64,000 nucleotides of DNA from DATFQE01 sp963733845 (GTDB lineage Bacteria > Actinomycetota > Thermoleophilia > Gaiellales > Gaiellaceae), in contig CAVTEM010000007.1 of NCBI GenBank assembly GCA_963733845.1, positions 248,001 through 312,000 of the forward strand, given 5' to 3'. Under the pieces are notes generated by a model. The model saw only the letters and a list, made by a program, of their open reading frames with translations, searched no databases and was not told the DNA's origin. The position numbers and the translations under genes are program-made. Shown piece by piece: positions 60,166 through 64,000 of the stretch. The first letter of the stretch is position 1; the number at the start of each line of letters is the position of its first letter.

Positions 60166-62953
60166 ATGGCGTCCGCCAATCAGCAGAACGAGGCCGTAGC
60201 GACCACCGGCGAGGGGGTCGAGAACCGTGTCGCCAACGGCGATGCGAAGGTCGGCGTGCGCCGGTTCTTCACCATTCCGGGGCGCGATCCCTTCAACGAG
60301 ATCGAGTGGGAGACGCGCGACGCGCTGATCCCCGGCAAGGACGGCCCTGCCTTCGAGCAGCGGGGCGTCGAGTTCCCGAAGTTCTGGTCGCAGACGGCCA
60401 CCAACATCGTCGCGCAGAAGTACTTCCGCGGTCGCATGACCTCCCCCGACCGCGAGAAGTCCGTCAAGCAGATGATCGGCCGCATCGTCGACACCGTCGG
60501 CGGCTGGGGCCGCACGGACGGCTACTTCGCCGACGACGAGGAGGCGCAGACCTTCGAGGACGAGCTCAAGGCGATCCTCGTCAACCAGCTCGCCTCCTTC
60601 AACAGCCCGGTCTGGTTCAACGTCGGCTTCGAGGAGAAGCCGCAGTGCTCGGCCTGCTTCATCCTCTCGATCGAGGACTCGATGGAGGACATCCTCGACT
60701 GGATCCGCCGCGAGGGCGTCATCTTCCGCGGCGGCTCGGGCTCGGGCGTCAACCTCTCGCGCCTGCGCTCCTCCAAGGAGCAGCTCTCCAAGGGCGGCTA
60801 CGCGAGCGGGCCGGTCTCGTTCATGCGCGGCGCCGACGCGTCCGCCGGCACGATCAAGTCGGGCGGCAAGACGCGGCGCGCGGCCAAGATGGTCGTCCTC
60901 GACGTCGATCACCCCGACATCCAGGAGTTCATCTGGTGCAAGGCGCGCGAGGAGGAGAAGGCGCGCGTGCTCGAGGCGGCCGGCTACGACATGTCGCTCG
61001 ACTCGCCCGACTGGGGCTCGATCCAGTACCAGAACGCGAACAACTCGGTGCGCGTCACCGACGCGTTCATGCAGGCCGCCGAGGCCGGCAGCGAGTGGAA
61101 CCTCAACGCCCGCACCGACGGCGCGGTCGTCGACACGGTCGACGCGAAGAAGCTGCTGCGCGAGATCGCCGACGCCGCCTGGCGCTGCGCCGACCCGGGC
61201 GTCCAGTACGACACGACGATCAATTCCTGGCACACGCTCCCGAACACGGGCCGCATCAACGCCTCCAACCCGTGCTCGGAGTACATGTCGATCGACGACT
61301 CGGCCTGCAACCTGGCCTCGCTCAACCTGATGAAGTTCAGGCGCGAGGACGGCGAGCTCGACGTCGAGGCGTACGAGCACGCGGTCGACGTGATGTTCCT
61401 CGCGCAGGAGATCCTCGTCGGCAACTCGTCCTACCCGACGCCCCAGATCGAGGGGAACGCGAAGGCCTACCGCCAGCTCGGGCTCGGCTACGCGAACCTC
61501 GGCGCGATGCTGATGGCGCGCGGGCTCGCGTACGACTCCGACGAGGGCCGCGCCTACGCGGCCGCGGTGACCGCGCTGATGACCGGCCGCGCCTACCGCA
61601 AGTCGGCCGAGATCGCCGCGCGCATGGGCCCGTTCGCCGGCTACCAGCCGAACGCGGCGGCGATGATCGGCGTGATCGCCCAGCACCGCGCGGCGGTCGG
61701 GAACATCGAGAACACGCACTCGGTGCCGGAGGACCTGCTCACAGCGTGCCGTTCGGCGTGGGACGAGGCGCTCAACCTCGGCGAGGTGAGCGGCTACCGC
61801 AACGCGCAGGCGACCGTGCTCGCCCCCACCGGGACGATCAGCTTCATGATGGATTGCGACACGACCGGGGTCGAGCCCGACTTCTCACTCGTGAAGTCGA
61901 AGAAGCTCGTCGGCGGCGGCGAGATCACGATCGTGAACAAGACCGTCTCGCTCGCCCTCGAGAAGCTCGGCTACTCGCCTGACGAGTCAGTCCGAGATCG
62001 AGGCCTACGTCGACGAGAAGAACACCATGGTCGGCGCGCCGTACGTGAAGAGCGAGCACTACCCGATCTTCGACTGCGCGATCGGCGAGCGCGCGATCCA
62101 CTACATGGGTCACGTGAAGATGATGGGCGCCGTCCAGCCGTTCATCTCGGGCGCGATCTCGAAGACCGTGAACATGCCCGAGACCGCCACGGTCGAGGAC
62201 GTCATGCAGCTCTACGTCGACGCGTGGAAGCTCGGCACGAAGGCGATCGCCATCTACCGCGACAACTGCAAGGTCGCGCAGCCGCTGTCCGGGAAGTCCG
62301 AGACCGCGACCGGCCTGCTCGCAGCCGCTTCGGCGCCTGCCGCTGCCGTAGCCGCTCCGCGCCGCCGCCGGCTCCCGGACGACCGCGTCGAGGTCGGCCG
62401 CAAGTTCCGCGTCGGCGACTACGAGGGCTACATCCACGTCGGCCTGTTCGAGGACGGCACGCCCGGCGACATCTTCGTCGACATCGCCAAGGAGGGCACC
62501 ACCCTCGCCGGCCTGATGAACTCGTTCATGATCGCCGTCTCGCTGGGCCTCCAGTACGGCGTGCCGCTCGAGGTGTACGTCTCGAAGTTCAGCCACATGC
62601 GCTTCGAGCCGAGCGGCCAGACGAACGACGCCGACATCCGGGTCGCGAAGTCGATCGTCGACTACATCTTCCGCTGGATGGGCAAGAAGTTCCTCACGGT
62701 CGACCAGCAGGAGGAGATCGGCATCCTCAGCGCCGAGGTGCGCGCGCGCCTAGCGGCTGGCTATGCAAACGGCGGCACGGTCGATCCCGCTGCTGCCCCT
62801 GCCGCGCCGGTTGAGGCCGCCCCGCCGGGCCAGACCGCCCTCTTCAACGCGTGGGAGGACGCGGTCGAGTGCAGCCGCTGCGGAGGCCGGATGGTGCGAA
62901 CGGGCAGCTGCTACACGTGCCGCGACTGCGGGACGAACACGGGCTGTAGCTAG
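60166..62953 (+). CDS. nrdJ: Adenosylcobalamin-dependent (class II) ribonucleotide reductase, one frameshift
   Basis: This large RNR of about 928 residues has FNSPVWFNVGFEEKPQCSAC, GSGSGVNLSRLRSS, SGGKTRRAAKMVVLDVDHPD, NPCSEYMSIDDSACNLASLN and LAPTGTISFMMDCDTTGVEP. After a break near 61985 (one extra T restores the frame if removed) it continues QSEIEAYVDEKN, HYMGHVKMMGAVQPFISGAI, SKTVNMPETATVEDV and WKLGTKAIAIYRDNCK. The C-terminal domain has GTTLAGLMNSFMIAVSLGLQ and ends in a Cys-rich finger (CSRCGGRMVRTGSCYTCRDC) thought to reduce the active site. It makes deoxynucleotides. The break is most likely a sequencing error because the gene is usually essential. Confidence 0.9.
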
Positions 62954-62958
62954 GCTCG

Positions 62959-62972
62959 CGCCTAAATAGGCG
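62959..62972 (+). terminator. Weak possible terminator after nrdJ
   Basis: CGCC-TAAATA-GGCG followed by TCTGATT lies 6 nt after the nrdJ stop. The stem is short and the T-tract poor. Confidence 0.3.
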
Positions 62973-63171
62973 TCTGATTCCAGCCCCCAACCCCTAGCTC
63001 CGATCCCCCGCCCTGAAGGGTGTCCCACTCTTCCTGGATCAGCATCAGGTGCTCGCCGATTGCGCGGTAGCGTTCGAGCGACATGACTCGCGGATCGCGC
63101 TGGAACAGGTCGAAATCCTGATCGAAGCCTGCGTAAATCATGCGATTCATCGTCAGCAGTTGATCGTCCAC
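62962..63171 (-). CDS. Hypothetical small protein in the atypical-composition end region
   Basis: This 69-residue protein (AGFDQDFDLFQRDPRVMSLE, then RYRAIGEHLMLIQEEWDTLQ) is unrecognised, acidic and helical. The GTG at 63171 has GGAG 8 nt upstream and overlaps the previous gene by 19 nt; an ATG at 63150 is an alternative. Codon choice differs from the rest of the window, with more A/T in third positions. Confidence 0.55.
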   Translation of the reverse strand: MDDQLLTMNRMIYAGFDQDFDLFQRDPRVMSLERYRAIGEHLMLIQEEWDTLQGGGSELGVGGWNQTPI

Positions 63172-64000
63172 GACTGCAGCTCCAGGTAGCGAGGGCCCTG
63201 CTCATCAGGTTCATACAGTCGCAGCCGCCCTGGCCGAATCGCGATATCGCCTGAACGCGTGAATTTCATCCAGAAATCGGCCATGAGCCATGGAACGCTC
63301 GGCTCGTTCTCTAGATAGACGTTCAACGTTCGCTCTTGGTAATCCCAGTTCGGCGAACTGCGTTTCTGACGCGCCGGCGGCTCGTAGTCGATGCTGGCTC
63401 GCACATACACCCCGTCGACGATGTGTTGCGGGCGATACGTGAGGGCCACCAGCGTTCTCGTCCCCGCAACTTCCGGGGTGTCGTGGGCCACGTCGATCAG
63501 TCCGATCGAGCTCAGAAGCTGCAGCACGTGCGGCAGTTCCAACAACGGCGGCGCTGTCGCATACGCCAGACCATGCTCTTTCGAGAACTCGATCTCGACG
63601 CGCTGCACCCGGCCGGCACGCTCGCCGGCAGATACTCGCTGGATCTCGCGCCGAATGATCTGCGGGACATCCGAGTACCACCATTGCGACGCCACCGCGG
63701 CCTTGATCCGCTCGCGCGCGACCCGATCGATCAGCGCATGCAGCTGCGCCTGATTCATCACCACCGGCTTGGGCAGGATCAGCTGTTTGACCCCGGCGTC
63801 GATATACCGCAGCGCCTCCTCGTAGAGGAACTCCGGCTTCAAAGGCATCTCCACGACCTGTCGCGCGCGGAGCTCAGGCGTCAGCTGCGCAAAGTAGCCG
63901 TCGTGCCACTCCTCGAACGACCGGAAGAGCAAACACTCTGGGCAGCTGCGTCCGAGGACGCTGGCCGCAAACCCGCCGCGGGTCAGGTGCGGATCGACAA
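63153..64000 (-). CDS. Unrecognised protein, 5'-truncated by the window edge, atypical composition
   Basis: The coding frame is open to the right edge, so the N-terminus lies outside. The visible part has LTRGGFAASVLGRSCPECLL with a Cys pair, FRSFEEWHDGYFAQLTPELR, DRVARERIKAAVASQWWYSD, and a beta-rich C-terminal half (TRTLVALTYRPQHIVDGVYV, ERTLNVYLENEPSVPWLMAD). It ends in YLELQSWTINC. I know no family. The region has visibly lower GC and freer codon use than its neighbours, and with the small downstream gene forms an overlapping pair. Confidence 0.55.
   Translation of the reverse strand, partial: VDPHLTRGGFAASVLGRSCPECLLFRSFEEWHDGYFAQLTPELRARQVVEMPLKPEFLYEEALRYIDAGVKQLILPKPVVMNQAQLHALIDRVARERIKAAVASQWWYSDVPQIIRREIQRVSAGERAGRVQRVEIEFSKEHGLAYATAPPLLELPHVLQLLSSIGLIDVAHDTPEVAGTRTLVALTYRPQHIVDGVYVRASIDYEPPARQKRSSPNWDYQERTLNVYLENEPSVPWLMADFWMKFTRSGDIAIRPGRLRLYEPDEQGPRYLELQSWTINC

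Noticed and set aside
1..64000. CRISPR arrays or rRNA genes
   Set aside because: No regularly spaced short repeats and no rRNA-like sequence were seen anywhere in the window.

Overview
The window is GC-rich (about 70% by eye) and reads as one stretch of an actinobacterial chromosome, most likely from the Thermoleophilia (Gaiellales/Solirubrobacterales) or a close relative. This placement is inference. It rests on the GC content, an adenosylcobalamin-type ribonucleotide reductase, several secreted GND-repeat proteins, large ATPase-LuxR regulators, and many genes whose start codon lies 6-9 nt after a TANNNT -10 box (leaderless transcripts). Many otherwise good genes carry one frameshift, including nrdJ, so the sequence probably contains uncorrected indels.

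Layout. 1-13000: accessory and housekeeping genes. These include a DUF4234 membrane protein, an eCIS-like 'LQR..AGN' protein, an HtrA-like protease, a di-haem peroxidase operon with YtkA-like and DJ-1 proteins opposite a GlxA-type regulator, an aldo-keto reductase fused to P-loop kinase and HAD-like domains, and a large LuxR-ATPase. 13000-15162: a secreted SMP-30-like protein and a decayed TPR regulator remnant.

15155-34019 is the most interesting part: about 17 genes in two divergent operons around 25330-25601. The left arm runs FadR-type regulator, opine-dehydrogenase-like enzyme, M24 hydrolase, enolase-superfamily enzyme, LLM oxidoreductase, cupin, NicX/M29-like dioxygenase, AGAT-like aminotransferase, and OppD and OppF ATPases. 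The right arm runs a second NicX/M29-like protein, solute-binding protein, OppB, OppC, a second M24 hydrolase, a CE4-like protein with an altered first motif, and a YtcJ-like amidohydrolase. Each arm has a near-consensus promoter (TTGACR-17-TANNNT), and a GGTC-N-GACC palindrome of FadR type sits inside each spacer. I read this as an uncharacterised, coherently regulated uptake and catabolic system for a nitrogenous compound (peptide-, opine- or heterocycle-like).

34000-39360: a kinase-like gene, a small membrane protein, and a roughly 4.1 kb segment bounded by an intact tRNA-Thr(CGT) and a truncated copy of its 3' half. This looks like an old tRNA-targeted integration that holds a LuxR-ATPase regulator and two small genes but no visible integrase. 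39400-45770: a GND-repeat protein, holB and tmk, an ECF sigma factor with a membrane partner, an epimerase, a methyltransferase-like membrane protein, and PASTA and LytR_C proteins. 46000-53650: two tandem paralogous LuxR-ATPases and a multiply frameshifted class V aminotransferase. 53700-62953: two methyltransferases, a secreted propeller-like protein, an O-antigen-ligase/TPR protein, a Ser/Thr kinase and nrdJ. The last kilobase (62960-64000) has lower GC and holds two unrecognised genes; it may be transferred DNA or an assembly join.
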